DNA of 19,869 nucleotides from Anaerolineae bacterium (GCA_025454715.1 JALONY010000115.1:1-19869); one strand, 5' to 3'. Positions 6,281-14,844 are shown, counted from the first letter of the stretch. The notes: generated by a model not told the origin, from the letters alone. A program made the numbers and translations.

Positions 6281-7003
6281 TCAGGGGGTGCCGCCCAAAT
6301 ACAAGCGCTGCACCTCGGGGTTGGCGCGCAGTGCCCCCTGTGCGATGAGCGCGCCTTGGCTGAGCACCAGCACGCGCTGCGCCACCCCGAACACCACGCT
6401 CATATCGTGCTCGGTGAACAACACCCCGAAGCCACGCTCATCGGCCAAGCGCTGCACCAGCGCCACCGTCCCGGCGGTCTCCTCGGGCGACATGCCCGCC
6501 GTCGGCTCATCCAGCAGCATCAGGCGCGGCGCGGTCGCCAGCACCATGCCCAGCTCCAGCCGCTTTTGGTCGCCCAAGGCCAGCGCCCCCGCCAAGCGGT
6601 CACGCTGGTCAGCCAGCCCGACCGCCGCCAAAGCCTCCTCGGCGGCGCGCTGGGGGGTGGTGCGCGCCCACACCCGCAACCCGTGCCCGCGGTGGATGGT
6701 CAGGGCGGCCAACACGTTGTCATACGCGCTCAGCTTGGCGAACACACTGCTGCGCTGGAACGATCGCCCCAGCCCCAGCCGCGCCCGCTGGTGCGCGGGC
6801 AGAGGGGTGATGTCGCGCCCGTCGAACACCACCCGCCCGGCATCGGGGCGCACCCCGCCCGAAATCAGGTTGAACAAGGTCGATTTGCCCGCGCCATTGG
6901 GCCCGATGATGGCGACCCGCTCGCCTTGAGACACCATGAGTGACACGGCTTGCACGGCTTTCAGGCCACCGAACGCCACCGAGAGGTTATCGACGGTCAG
7001 CAT
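6281..7003 (-). CDS. livG: Branched-chain amino-acid-type ABC transporter ATPase LivG
   Basis: The 240-residue product is a complete ABC ATPase of the LivG type. Walker A is GPNGAGKST (34-42), the Q-loop is in GRSFQ (Q83), the signature is the LivG-like LALGDQKRLELG (141-152), Walker B is LMLLDEP (161-167) and the switch His is H199 in TEHDM. It would power uptake of branched-chain or other polar amino acids, or related compounds such as urea or amides, from the cytoplasmic side of the membrane. ATG 7003 overlaps the end of livM by 17 bases, indicating translational coupling. It is the last gene before a strong terminator, so livF and the substrate-binding protein are not part of this transcript's 3' end and are absent from the window. 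Confidence 0.92.
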   Translation of the reverse strand: MLTVDNLSVAFGGLKAVQAVSLMVSQGERVAIIGPNGAGKSTLFNLISGGVRPDAGRVVFDGRDITPLPAHQRARLGLGRSFQRSSVFAKLSAYDNVLAALTIHRGHGLRVWARTTPQRAAEEALAAVGLADQRDRLAGALALGDQKRLELGMVLATAPRLMLLDEPTAGMSPEETAGTVALVQRLADERGFGVLFTEHDMSVVFGVAQRVLVLSQGALIAQGALRANPEVQRLYLGGTP

Positions 7004-7919
7004 CGGCCTGCCCCCGCGTGCGCCAGCGCTGCACCAAGCCGGTCAAGCCGTCCGGTGCCAGCAGCACGAACAAAATGGTGATGATGCCCAGAATCATCGG
7101 CCAATACAGCGTGAAGCGCGTGATGTTGACCTCCAAGAAAATCAGCAACCCGCCCCCGATGACCGGCCCGACCAGCGACCCCATCCCGCCCATCAAGCTG
7201 CCCAAAATCGGCTCGGAGCTGGTCGCCCAAAACAGCATGTTGACCGCCACGAAGCGGTTGAGCACCGCGAACAACGCACCGGCCACCCCCGCGAAGGTGC
7301 CGCCGACCACGAACACCACCCATTGCTGGCGGCGCACATCGACGCCCAAGAACTGGGCGCGCTCGGGGTTGTCGCGCACGGCTTTCAGCGTCAGCATGAA
7401 CGGCGAGGCGGCGATGCGCCGGATGAGGGCGAAGCAGACCAAAAACACCCCGACCACCCACAGGTAGCGCGCTTGCTCGGTCTCCAGCCACGGCGGCACG
7501 CGCAACCCTTGCAAGCCGTCGTCGCCGCCGGTCAGGTCACGCGCTTGAAACACCACGATGTACAGCAACTGCCCAAACGCCAACGTCAAAATCGAGAAAT
7601 ACAAGCGGGTGCGCCGCACGCAAAACCACCCAATCACCGCGGCGAAACCCGCCGCAATCAGCGGCGCCAACGCGAACGCCAGCATCGGGTCGAGGCCGGC
7701 GCGCAAGGTGAGCAAGGCATAGGCATAGCCCCCCACCCCATAAAAAGCGGCGTGCCCGAAATGCACCATGCCGCCGAAGCCCATAATCAAGTTGAGGCTG
7801 AGCGCGAACAACCCCGCAATCAACATCTCGGCGGCCAAAGCCATCTGGAACGGCGAGAGTACCCCCGCCAGCCCGACCAGCACCGCCGCCGCGCCGATAA
7901 ACCCAATCTGTCGCCTCAT
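6987..7919 (-). CDS. livM: Branched-chain amino-acid-type ABC transporter permease LivM
   Basis: The 310-residue membrane protein has the LivM pattern: about eight to nine hydrophobic segments, the family stretch LNLIMGFGGMVHFGHAAFYGVG near residues 45-65, and the cytoplasmic coupling region LKAVRDNPERAQFLGVDVRR. ATG 7919 is used because it overlaps the livH stop as ATGA and begins at the first hydrophobic segment; a longer in-frame extension toward 8171 overlaps livH and encodes non-membrane sequence. It would pair with LivH to form the translocation pore and with LivG/LivF for energy. Its partner livH, directly upstream, is broken as sequenced, so the function of the transporter is in doubt although this gene is intact. 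Confidence 0.9.
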   Translation of the reverse strand: MRRQIGFIGAAAVLVGLAGVLSPFQMALAAEMLIAGLFALSLNLIMGFGGMVHFGHAAFYGVGGYAYALLTLRAGLDPMLAFALAPLIAAGFAAVIGWFCVRRTRLYFSILTLAFGQLLYIVVFQARDLTGGDDGLQGLRVPPWLETEQARYLWVVGVFLVCFALIRRIAASPFMLTLKAVRDNPERAQFLGVDVRRQQWVVFVVGGTFAGVAGALFAVLNRFVAVNMLFWATSSEPILGSLMGGMGSLVGPVIGGGLLIFLEVNITRFTLYWPMILGIITILFVLLAPDGLTGLVQRWRTRGQADADRR

Positions 7920-8746
7920 CGCTCGGCCTTCCCCAACAACCCCCACGGGCGGACAATCAAGATGAGCGCCATCACCGCGAACGGCAAGGCTTGGGCAAAG
8001 CTGGCCGTGACCGGAAACAGCGCCCCAAGCGCCACCACCACCCCGATGATGACCGACGCAATCAGCGCGCCGCCGAAGCTGCCCAGCCCGCCGATGACCA
8101 CCACACCACCGCGAAGCATTGCACGATAATCTCGGCGTCCATCTGCAAGCTGACCGAGGCGCGCCCCGCAATCAAGACCCCGCCCACACCGGCCAGCCAG
8201 CACCCCAGTGCGAACACCAGCGTATACACCCGCCGCGTATCGACGCCCAGCGCGCCCAACATCTCGGCGTTATCGACCGCCGCCCGAATCAGCCGCCCCC
8301 AGCGCGTGGCGCGCAACAACACCATCAACCCGACCGCGATGGCGGGGCCGATGGCCAGCAACAACAGGTTGTAGACCGCGAAACGCCGCTCGAATCATCC
8401 GCACCACGTCGGCGATGATGAGGGTCAGGCCGTAGGTCAGCAACAATTGAAGCAGGTGCTCACGCCGGTAAATCCGCCGGAACAGCCCGACCTCTAAGCC
8501 TGCCCCGACCAACGCCACCAGCAGCGGCGCAATCAGCAACGCCCCGAAAAAGCCGACGCTCTGGTTGGCCAGCCACGCCCCGACGCTGGTGGCCAAAAAC
8601 GCGCCCAACATATACAAGCTGCCATGCGCGAAGTTAATCACGCGCAACACCCCGAAAATCAACGACAAGCCAGAGGCGACGATGAACAAAATCATCCCCG
8701 ACGACACCCCGACCAACGCCTGAATCGCGATCGTCTCAAGCGGCAT
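7916..8746 (-). pseudogene. livH: Frame-broken livH (ABC transporter permease)
   Basis: Three reading-frame segments together spell a LivH permease. The first (8746 to about 8392) covers the N-terminal membrane segments (LRVINFAHGSLYMLGAF) up to DVVRMI. The second (about 8391 to 8105) runs from RFAVYNLLLLAIG to EIIVQCFAVV. The third (about 8104 to 7916) covers VVVIGGLGSFGGALIAS to the end. At the first junction the loop usual in LivH between these elements is missing along with the frame, so it is a deletion, not a single-base error. At the second junction two extra bases within a GTG-rich run would explain the shift. The third segment is back in the first frame, yet the first frame hits a stop at 8270. 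As sequenced the product is truncated to 158 residues, 119 of them genuine. Assembly error is an alternative. Confidence 0.82.
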
Positions 8747-8855
8747 CGGGACACCCCCGCCGCACCGATACGGTCATACCTTGCGCCTCGCCAACACCCG
8801 ACCAGCGCCGAACGGCGCGCCTAGACGCCTCGGCCTCGCGCTTTGCGGTTCGGGC

Positions 8856-8885
8856 ATTATAGAGAGCGCCGCCCCAAAAGACCAA
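8856..8885 (-). promoter_or_regulatory. Promoter of the liv-type operon
   Basis: On the minus strand TTGGTC (8885-8880) and TATAAT (8861-8856, followed by G) are separated by 18 bases. The start near 8849 gives a leader of about 100 bases before livH at 8746, which contains a GCGCCG/CGGCGC hairpin around 8804-8817. The perfect -10 supports the call. Confidence 0.65.
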
Positions 8886-9026
8886 TCTATGACCGATAAG
8901 ACAGCGCGTTTTTGTCTCTTATCTTATACTCATCTTTGAGTGTCGATTTGGGTGTTCGTCGGTCGTCATCTTATTAGAAAGCGGCGGAATGCACCGCCGC
9001 ACACCGCCCAAGGGAGGGCAACCACC

Positions 9027-9336
9027 ATGAAGTACATCGCCTTGATTTACGTCCAAGAAGCCGAGCAAACCCCGGAAGAGTCGCAGGCCGAATTGGCCGC
9101 TTACGGCGCGTTCAGCGAGGCCGCGCACGCCCGTGGGGTCGGGATTGTGGGCGGTGAAGCCCTGATGCCGAGCGCCACCGCCACCACCGTGCGCGTCCGC
9201 GATGGCAAGACCCTGACCACCGATGGCCCGTTCGCCGAGAGCCAAGGACTTGGACGAGGCCATCGCCACCGCGGCGCTCATCCCGGGCGCGCAGCAAGGC
9301 GGCATCGAAGTCCGCCCGCTGGTCGTCTTCAGCTAA
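9027..9336 (+). pseudogene. DGPF (YciI-like) protein, copy 1, broken by deletion
   Basis: The reading frame starts with MKYIALIY and includes RVRDGKTLTTDGPFAES, the hallmark of the DGPF family (YciI-like small proteins linked to ECF42-type sigma factors). After FAES near 9242 the frame shifts; the normal ending KDLDEAI...VEVRPLVVFS (here IEVRPLVVFS) is found in another frame, stopping at TAA 9334-9336. The span is 310 bases. Adding 35 bases gives 345, exactly the 115 codons also implied by copy 2, so a 35-base deletion removing the family's TKEQLGGYYVLEC-like segment is the simplest explanation. AGGGAGGG 8 bases before ATG 9027 is a strong ribosome site. As sequenced, translation continues out of frame to 9443. 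Confidence 0.82.
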
Positions 9337-9359
9337 CCACCCCGCCATCGCATCGGGCA

Positions 9360-9381
9360 GGCGGGTGTCGCCACACCCGCC
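9360..9381. other. Intercistronic hairpin after DGPF copy 1
   Basis: GGCGGGTGT (9360-9368) and ACACCCGCC (9373-9381) form a perfect 9-bp stem with a 4-base loop. No T-run follows, so it is more likely an mRNA-processing or stability hairpin than a terminator. A matching hairpin follows copy 2. Confidence 0.6.
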
Positions 9382-9439
9382 CAACCGTTCACCCACTCCC
9401 CTTCATCCAACACACACCGCCCACAGGAGGGCACACCCC

Positions 9440-9764
9440 ATGAAGTACATCGCCTTGATTTACGGCCAAGAAGTCGAGCAAACCCCGGAAGAGTCGCAGG
9501 CCGAATTGGCCGCTTACGGCGCGTTCGATGCCGCCGCACGCGCCAGCGGGGTCGGCATTGTGGGCGGTGAAGCCCTGATGCCGAGCGCCACCGCCACCAC
9601 CGTGCGCGTCCGCGATGGCAAGACCCTGACCACCGATGGCCCGTTCGCCGAGAGCCTACGTCCTCGAGTGCAAGGACTTGGACGAGGCCATCGCCACCGC
9701 GGCGCTCATCCCGGGCGCGCTGCACGGCGCCGTCGAAGTCCGCCCGCTGGTCGTCTTCAGCTAA
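9440..9764 (+). pseudogene. DGPF (YciI-like) protein, copy 2, broken by deletion
   Basis: This is a tandem near-copy of the preceding gene. The first ~70 codons are almost identical and keep DGKTLTTDGPFAES. After FAES at about 9655 the frame is lost, and the expected ending YVLECKDLDEAI...VEVRPLVVFS reappears in another frame, stopping at TAA 9762-9764. The span is 325 bases, 20 short of 345, so a 20-base deletion removing the TKEQLGGY-like segment is inferred. The ribosome site AGGAGG lies about 13 bases before ATG 9440. As sequenced, translation stays open and would fuse into the downstream sigma frame, which is an accident of the missing stop rather than a likely fusion protein. Confidence 0.82.
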
Positions 9765-9786
9765 CCCCGCCGTGCGCGTCGGGCGC

Positions 9787-9810
9787 GGGCGGGTGCACCG
9801 ACACCCGCCC
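9787..9810. other. Intercistronic hairpin after DGPF copy 2
   Basis: GGGCGGGTG (9787-9795) pairs with CACCCGCCC (9802-9810), loop of 6. It mirrors the hairpin after copy 1 and was probably duplicated with the gene. There is no T-run before the sigma gene start at 9863. Confidence 0.6.
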
Positions 9811-9862
9811 AGCCCACACCCCATTTTTGACCCGAAGACGAGACGATACAGGAGGCGAGGCC

Positions 9863-11098
9863 ATGACGGACGCAGTTCAAGAGCTGATACAGGTCGAGCG
9901 TGGGCGGGTGCTGGCCACCCTGATTGGCATCCTGCGCGATGTCGAGCTGGCCGAGGACTGCCTACAAGATGCGATGATTGCCGCCTTGCGCCGCTGGCCG
10001 ACCGACGGTGTGCCGCGCAGCCCTGCGGCGTGGCTGACCACCGTGGCGCGCAACCGTGCCCTCGACCGGTTACGCCACGACAAGCGCATCGACCATTCCG
10101 AGGCCGGCCAATGGCAGCTCGAGAACGCCCGCACGCCCGAGACCGACATGCTCCCCGACGACATCCCCGACGAGCGCCTGAAGCTCATGTTCACCTGTTG
10201 CCACCCCTCACTGGCGCGTGAGGCACAGGTGGCGCTCACCCTACAAACCCTCGGTGGCCTCTCGACCACCGAAATTGCCGCCGCGTTCCTCGTGCCGCTG
10301 GGCACCATGCAACAACGCTTGGTGCGCGCCAAGCAAAAAATCCGCGATGCGCGCATCCCTTATGACGTGCCGCCCGCCCATGCGCTGGCCGAGCGCCTCG
10401 ACGCGGTGCTGGCGGTGCTCTACCTCATCTTCAATGCGGGCTACGTCACCAGCACGGGTGACGGGCTGGTACGCCACGACCTATGCGCCGAGGCCATCCG
10501 CTTGGGGCGGGTCTTGTGCGACCTGATGCGTACCCAGACCGGCGACGCCCAAACCACCGAGTCGTATGGCCTGCTGGCCTTGATGCTCCTCCACGACTCG
10601 CGGCGGGCGGCGCGCAGCACCCCAGAAGGCGACCTGATCCTGTTGGAAGACCAAGACCGCACGCTCTGGGACGCGGTGCAAGTCCGCGAGGGGGTGCTCC
10701 TGCTCGACCACGCCCTGAGCTTTCAGCGGGTCGGGGCGTATCAAATCCAAGCCGCCATCGCCGCCCTGCACGCCCAAGCCCCCAGCGCCGACCAGACCGA
10801 CTGGGCGCAAATCGCCCTGCTGTACGAGGCGCTGCACAAACTGCACCCGTCGCCGGTCGTGGCGCTCAACCACGCCGTCGCCGTGGCGATGAGCGACGGT
10901 GCCGAGCGCGGCCTGTTGCTGGTCGAGGGACTGGAAGGGCTGGACGAGTATTACCTATACCACGCGGTGCGCGCCGACCTGTTGCGGCGCTTGGGCGCGC
11001 TGAACGACGCCCGTGCCGCCTATGCCAGCGCCTACGCCATGTGCCCGAATCGCGCCGAGCGCGCCTACCTGAGCAAGCGCATGGCCGAGTGCGCCTAA
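9863..11098 (+). CDS. ECF42-type RNA polymerase sigma factor with C-terminal extension
   Basis: The 411-residue product has a sigma-2 region (about 8-75, with AEDCLQDAMIAALRRWP and AWLTTVARNRALDRLR) and a sigma-4 region (about 105-165, ending in a helix-turn-helix LSTTEIAAAFLVPLGTMQQRLV). A long C-terminal extension follows (170-411), with motifs typical of ECF42: NAGYVTS..GLVRHDLCAEAIRL, LHDSRRAAR and YQIQAAIAALHA. In this group the extension is helical/TPR-like and there is usually no classical anti-sigma factor; DGPF-family genes are the standard neighbours, as here. GGAGG 7 bases before ATG 9863 fixes the start; a longer frame opening at 9365 is the read-through from the broken DGPF copy. 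The gene appears intact although its partners are not. Its stop overlaps the stop of the convergent gene. Confidence 0.93.
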   Translation: MTDAVQELIQVERGRVLATLIGILRDVELAEDCLQDAMIAALRRWPTDGVPRSPAAWLTTVARNRALDRLRHDKRIDHSEAGQWQLENARTPETDMLPDDIPDERLKLMFTCCHPSLAREAQVALTLQTLGGLSTTEIAAAFLVPLGTMQQRLVRAKQKIRDARIPYDVPPAHALAERLDAVLAVLYLIFNAGYVTSTGDGLVRHDLCAEAIRLGRVLCDLMRTQTGDAQTTESYGLLALMLLHDSRRAARSTPEGDLILLEDQDRTLWDAVQVREGVLLLDHALSFQRVGAYQIQAAIAALHAQAPSADQTDWAQIALLYEALHKLHPSPVVALNHAVAVAMSDGAERGLLLVEGLEGLDEYYLYHAVRADLLRRLGALNDARAAYASAYAMCPNRAERAYLSKRMAECA

Positions 11099-14000
11099 AG
11101 CAAGGCGCGCAATTCCCGCAGGGCGTCGGCGGCCTCGCCGACGTACCTGCCGCGCTCGGCGGCGGTCTGGATTAGGCGTGGGGGCACGCGCCGCGCCATC
11201 CCATCCAACGTGCGTTGGGCGCTCTGGCGCAAGATGGCCGAAGCCTTGGGGTGTTGGACGACCATCCCGACCCATGCGGTGGCTTGCTGGGGGTGCGACT
11301 CGGCCACCACCAACGAGGCCAGCATCAACGTATACAGCATCATGATGGGCGAACCCAGCTGAAGGGCATAAGTGATGGCCTCGTAGGCACGGGTGCGCGC
11401 CTCTTCCGCATCCCCCTCCCACAGTAGCCAATCGATATAGGTCATCGTGCAATACAGGCGCGGGTCGAGGATGTTGACCAGCGCGCTCCCGCGGTAATCG
11501 AACGAGACCACTTTATGCAGCTCGTCCATCATGCGCTGGGCATACGTCCGCGCCGCCTCGCGGTTGTTGGTGAAGACCGCGGCACGGTTGAGCGTGCCGT
11601 ACAAAATGGCGCAGTGGTGCGGCAACAAAGCCGACCCAAACCGCTCGATGGTGGCCTCGGCCAGCGGCAACGCCACCACTGGGCCGTTCAGCCAGTGCGT
11701 CAAGACCACCTGCCACACCCACACCTCGCTAATCTTGAGGGTCTCCGGCTCGGCGAAGGCCAGCGCCAAGGTCTGGAATGCCAGCTCGAAGTGGCCGAGG
11801 CTGGCCTGTACGAAGGCTTGCAAGGCATACGCCGTCGGGCGCTCGTGGCCGCCCCGCGGGTCTTTGAGATAGCGTAAGGCGGTGTGCGAGGCGTGCAAGG
11901 CCGCCTCGTAATTGCCCATGATGGCCTCGAGCTGAACCAACTTGCTCATGCCGCCGCCCATCACCCACGGGTGCCCTTGTTGGCGGCTCACCGCCAGCAG
12001 GCGCTCGATGGCGTGGCGCGCCTCGTCATAGCGCCCCAACGGCACCAACATCTCGGCCAGATGAACCAACAATGTGCCCGCCGTCCGGCGGTTGCCCACG
12101 CTGAGGGCATACTCCACCCCGCGCTCGAACCACCCCAGCGCCGCGGCGGAGTCTTTGCTGCTGGCATAATTCATGCCCATGTGCAACGCCACCACACTCG
12201 CGCTGAAGCGGTCACCGTGGCTGTCGGCAATCTCCAGCGCACGCCGAAGCAACGCCTTGCCCCGCTCCAACGTCACGCGGTCAGGGGTGTTGCGAAAATG
12301 GATGCACGCCCCCAGCCACAGCGTCGCGATCATCTCGGAGATTTGGTCTTGCTCATACAGCGCCAGCGTCTGCATTTGCTCCAGCACCGCCTGCGCCTTG
12401 GCCGGTGAGCCGAAAAACGCCTCGTAGACGCCGCGTGCCTCCAGCGCGTAAATCTGGGTTTGCAGAGTCCATGCGCTGCGGTCGCGTTGCTCAGCGGCCT
12501 CCAAAAAGCGTAGCGCGTCGGTCGGGCGCATGTCATACCGCGACAAAATCGAGCGGTAGAACAACATCGCGGCCATCAGCCCGTCGTGCTGGGGGCTAAA
12601 CGATTGTTGGGCGAGGGCATGAACCGCCGCCCCAAACCACAGTTCATCTTCATCGAAGCGCAACGTGAACACCAAAAAGACGTACAACGCCTCGGCGCAC
12701 TCGGCCAACAAATCGAACCGGCGGTGCTCCAGCAACCACATCCACGCGGCGCGGATGTCGTCGAGGTGCGCGGTGATGATGCGCGCCGCATCGGCTTGGT
12801 TGGGGCTGAACAGGCGATAGCCACCCTCACGCTTCAAGACGCCTAAGGCATACAGCGCGTGGTCGCGCCAGATGGCTTTGGCGTTGGGCGCGACCGCCAG
12901 CCATTCTTGGGCATAGCGCCGCACCAACGGGTGCATCACGAACGCGCCATCATCCGGCATGGTGGCCAACATGCCCGCGTATGCCAAACGGCGCAACTGC
13001 TCCAAGGTGGCACCGCACAACGCATCGGCAGCCCACGGCGAAATCTCGCCTTGCAAGACCGACAAGCGCATCAAGATATCGCGGTCATTCGGGCTGAGGG
13101 TCAGCCAGACGAACTCGAACATGCTGCGGATGCGCCCCGACGACAATTCGCTGGTGCCATAGACGTTGAGCGCCTCCGAGATGTCCGCAATCAACTGCGG
13201 GATGTCCAACGACGAGGCCGCCCCGCCCGCCAGCACGATGCTCAGAGGCGCGCCGCCCATCCGGCGGCACAAAATGGCCACTTCCTCGCGCTGGGCATCG
13301 CTCAGGCGGCGCTGGGGGTTGGCGCGCCCAACCACATACTCGAACAGCTTCACCGCTGGCGCGTGCAGCCCATAGGCCGCCAACCCGCCCAAACGCACCA
13401 AATGCTCCTCGACCATCCCCAACGGCGTGATGGAGGTAAACAACACCTTCACGGCGCGAGTCTCGACCAACAACCGCCGGATGAACGTATTGGCCAGCTC
13501 GAAATGCTCGATGTCGTCCAACACCAGCAAGGCCACCCGCTCGCGCAAGAAATCGATCGCCTGCTGCACACAATCCAGCATGTGCGAGAATGGCACCCCG
13601 TCGGCGTGGCTCAACATCAACATCAGTCGGTCGGGGCGCGAATCGGGGATGAAGCGCACCAAGTAACTGTGCTCGGGACGCCACAGGTGCGGTTGCGCCG
13701 CAACCATCCCGATGCGGGCGGCGGCCTCGGTGGCGAGGGTGGTCTTGCCCGCGCCGGTCTCACCAATCACCCCAATCAAGCGTACCAGCGGGTCGGCCAG
13801 CAACGCCGATAGCTCGCGCAATTCGGTATCGCGCCCCAGCACCGGTGTGGCAGGTGGCCAGATGTGCAGGGTGCGCGGCATCCGTTGAAAGTGAACGCGC
13901 TCGGCCAGCGGGCGCAACGACTCCAGCAACCGCCCGACTTGCGAGGCGCAGACCGGTCGCGAAAACGGGTCATGGGCGGTCAAGCGCTCGATTAAGTCCA

Positions 14001-14649
14001 GCAACACCGGCGGCGCATCCGGCACGGCCTCGCGCAGTGAGAAGCCGTCCTCGTCGATGCAGCGCAGCGTCAACATGTAGCACATCAGGTTGCCCAGCGA
14101 CCACAAATCGCTACGGGGGTCGGGCGGCGAATCGCCCTCGCGCAGCTCCGGCGCGACGAAGGCCGAGTGCCGCCACGCGGGGTTGAGCAGGTAAATACTG
14201 CCCCATTCGCTCAACAAGGTACTGCCAGAGCGCGTGATGAGCGCGCTGGTCGGGCGCAAACCGCCATGCACCACCCCGGCCATATGCCCCGCATACAAGG
14301 CCGAAGCCATATCGAGGGCGGCGCGCACCATCCGATCCACCGGCATCGTCTCGCCACGGCGGCGGCGGTCATCGACGCTCTCGGCGTCGAAATACGGGTA
14401 AATCAACGCCGGTTGACCCTCGAAGTGGTCGGCGTCGATGACGCTCTTGATGTGGGGGTGCTGTAGCTGGCGCAACGCAACGCCCATCTCGAGCACCCGC
14501 GCTACCCCATCGGGCAAATAGCCGGTGGCCTGTGCCGACAACACCCGCAGAATCACCAAGCCGCCCCGAACGTCCGCACGAGCGATGTACAAACGGTCGA
14601 AGTCGATGTCTGCAAGGGGTTGAACGATGGTATATCGCGGGGTGGACAT
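11095..14649 (-). CDS. Pseudokinase-STAND NTPase-TPR regulatory protein
   Basis: The 1184-residue protein has three parts. Residues 6-250 are a protein-kinase-like domain in which the catalytic residues are replaced: the VAIK Lys is Arg (R35), HRD is HGG (128-130) and DFG is EWG (148-150). The structural motifs APE (near 166) and DLWSLG (near 181) remain. From about 270 a STAND/NB-ARC-like NTPase follows, with Walker A GETGAGKTT (296-304), Walker B LLVLDDIEHF (374-383) and a GGAPLSIVLAGG motif. The C-terminal half is helical repeat sequence of TPR type. It probably is a cytoplasmic signal-dependent switch; ligand and partner are unknown. ATG 14649 with a GAGGCAAGG site is chosen over GTG 14754, which would have an almost absent leader. 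It converges on the ECF42-type gene. Similar Ser/Thr-kinase-ATPase-TPR proteins occur in Chloroflexota and Actinobacteria. Confidence 0.85.
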   Translation of the reverse strand: MSTPRYTIVQPLADIDFDRLYIARADVRGGLVILRVLSAQATGYLPDGVARVLEMGVALRQLQHPHIKSVIDADHFEGQPALIYPYFDAESVDDRRRRGETMPVDRMVRAALDMASALYAGHMAGVVHGGLRPTSALITRSGSTLLSEWGSIYLLNPAWRHSAFVAPELREGDSPPDPRSDLWSLGNLMCYMLTLRCIDEDGFSLREAVPDAPPVLLDLIERLTAHDPFSRPVCASQVGRLLESLRPLAERVHFQRMPRTLHIWPPATPVLGRDTELRELSALLADPLVRLIGVIGETGAGKTTLATEAAARIGMVAAQPHLWRPEHSYLVRFIPDSRPDRLMLMLSHADGVPFSHMLDCVQQAIDFLRERVALLVLDDIEHFELANTFIRRLLVETRAVKVLFTSITPLGMVEEHLVRLGGLAAYGLHAPAVKLFEYVVGRANPQRRLSDAQREEVAILCRRMGGAPLSIVLAGGAASSLDIPQLIADISEALNVYGTSELSSGRIRSMFEFVWLTLSPNDRDILMRLSVLQGEISPWAADALCGATLEQLRRLAYAGMLATMPDDGAFVMHPLVRRYAQEWLAVAPNAKAIWRDHALYALGVLKREGGYRLFSPNQADAARIITAHLDDIRAAWMWLLEHRRFDLLAECAEALYVFLVFTLRFDEDELWFGAAVHALAQQSFSPQHDGLMAAMLFYRSILSRYDMRPTDALRFLEAAEQRDRSAWTLQTQIYALEARGVYEAFFGSPAKAQAVLEQMQTLALYEQDQISEMIATLWLGACIHFRNTPDRVTLERGKALLRRALEIADSHGDRFSASVVALHMGMNYASSKDSAAALGWFERGVEYALSVGNRRTAGTLLVHLAEMLVPLGRYDEARHAIERLLAVSRQQGHPWVMGGGMSKLVQLEAIMGNYEAALHASHTALRYLKDPRGGHERPTAYALQAFVQASLGHFELAFQTLALAFAEPETLKISEVWVWQVVLTHWLNGPVVALPLAEATIERFGSALLPHHCAILYGTLNRAAVFTNNREAARTYAQRMMDELHKVVSFDYRGSALVNILDPRLYCTMTYIDWLLWEGDAEEARTRAYEAITYALQLGSPIMMLYTLMLASLVVAESHPQQATAWVGMVVQHPKASAILRQSAQRTLDGMARRVPPRLIQTAAERGRYVGEAADALRELRALL

Positions 14650-14768
14650 GCGCCTTGCCTCGTTGGGCAGCCAAAAATACGTCAGCGGTGCCCCCATCGC
14701 CCTCACCGCGCACCGGCTGAGCGGGTGCGTGGCTAAAAATGGCGCGTGGGTCACATCACGATAAATTC

Positions 14769-14774
14769 ATTATA
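14769..14774 (-). promoter_or_regulatory. -10 element for the pseudokinase-STAND gene
   Basis: On the minus strand TATAAT followed by G lies at 14774-14769, with start expected near 14762 and a leader of about 110 bases to ATG 14649. No good -35 is seen; the region upstream contains an A-run (minus strand) that could help binding. Confidence 0.5.
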
Positions 14775-14844
14775 CGACAGGCCGTCCTTTTTTGTTTGAG
14801 GACTGTAATACCAATCGTACAGCATCATCACCCCCACAAGCGGC

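Noticed and set aside
6936..8129. Long plus-strand frame of 397 codons opposite livM/livH
   Set aside because: It is the antisense shadow of livM and livH, with Gln/His/Pro/Arg-rich composition and no domain features; similar shadows opposite the STAND, ccdA and membrane-protein genes were also dropped.
8893..8923. GATAAG...CTTATC inverted repeat upstream of DGPF copy 1 as a defined operator or promoter
   Set aside because: The arms match only imperfectly when extended, and no convincing -35/-10 pair could be placed for the plus strand, so no feature was called. The nearby TATACT (8925-8930) lacks a -35.
9365..11098. A 577-codon frame apparently fusing a DGPF protein to the ECF42-type sigma factor
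   Set aside because: The fusion results only from frame loss in DGPF copy 2. The proper DGPF ending and its stop exist in another frame, and the sigma gene has its own ribosome site and ATG at 9863.
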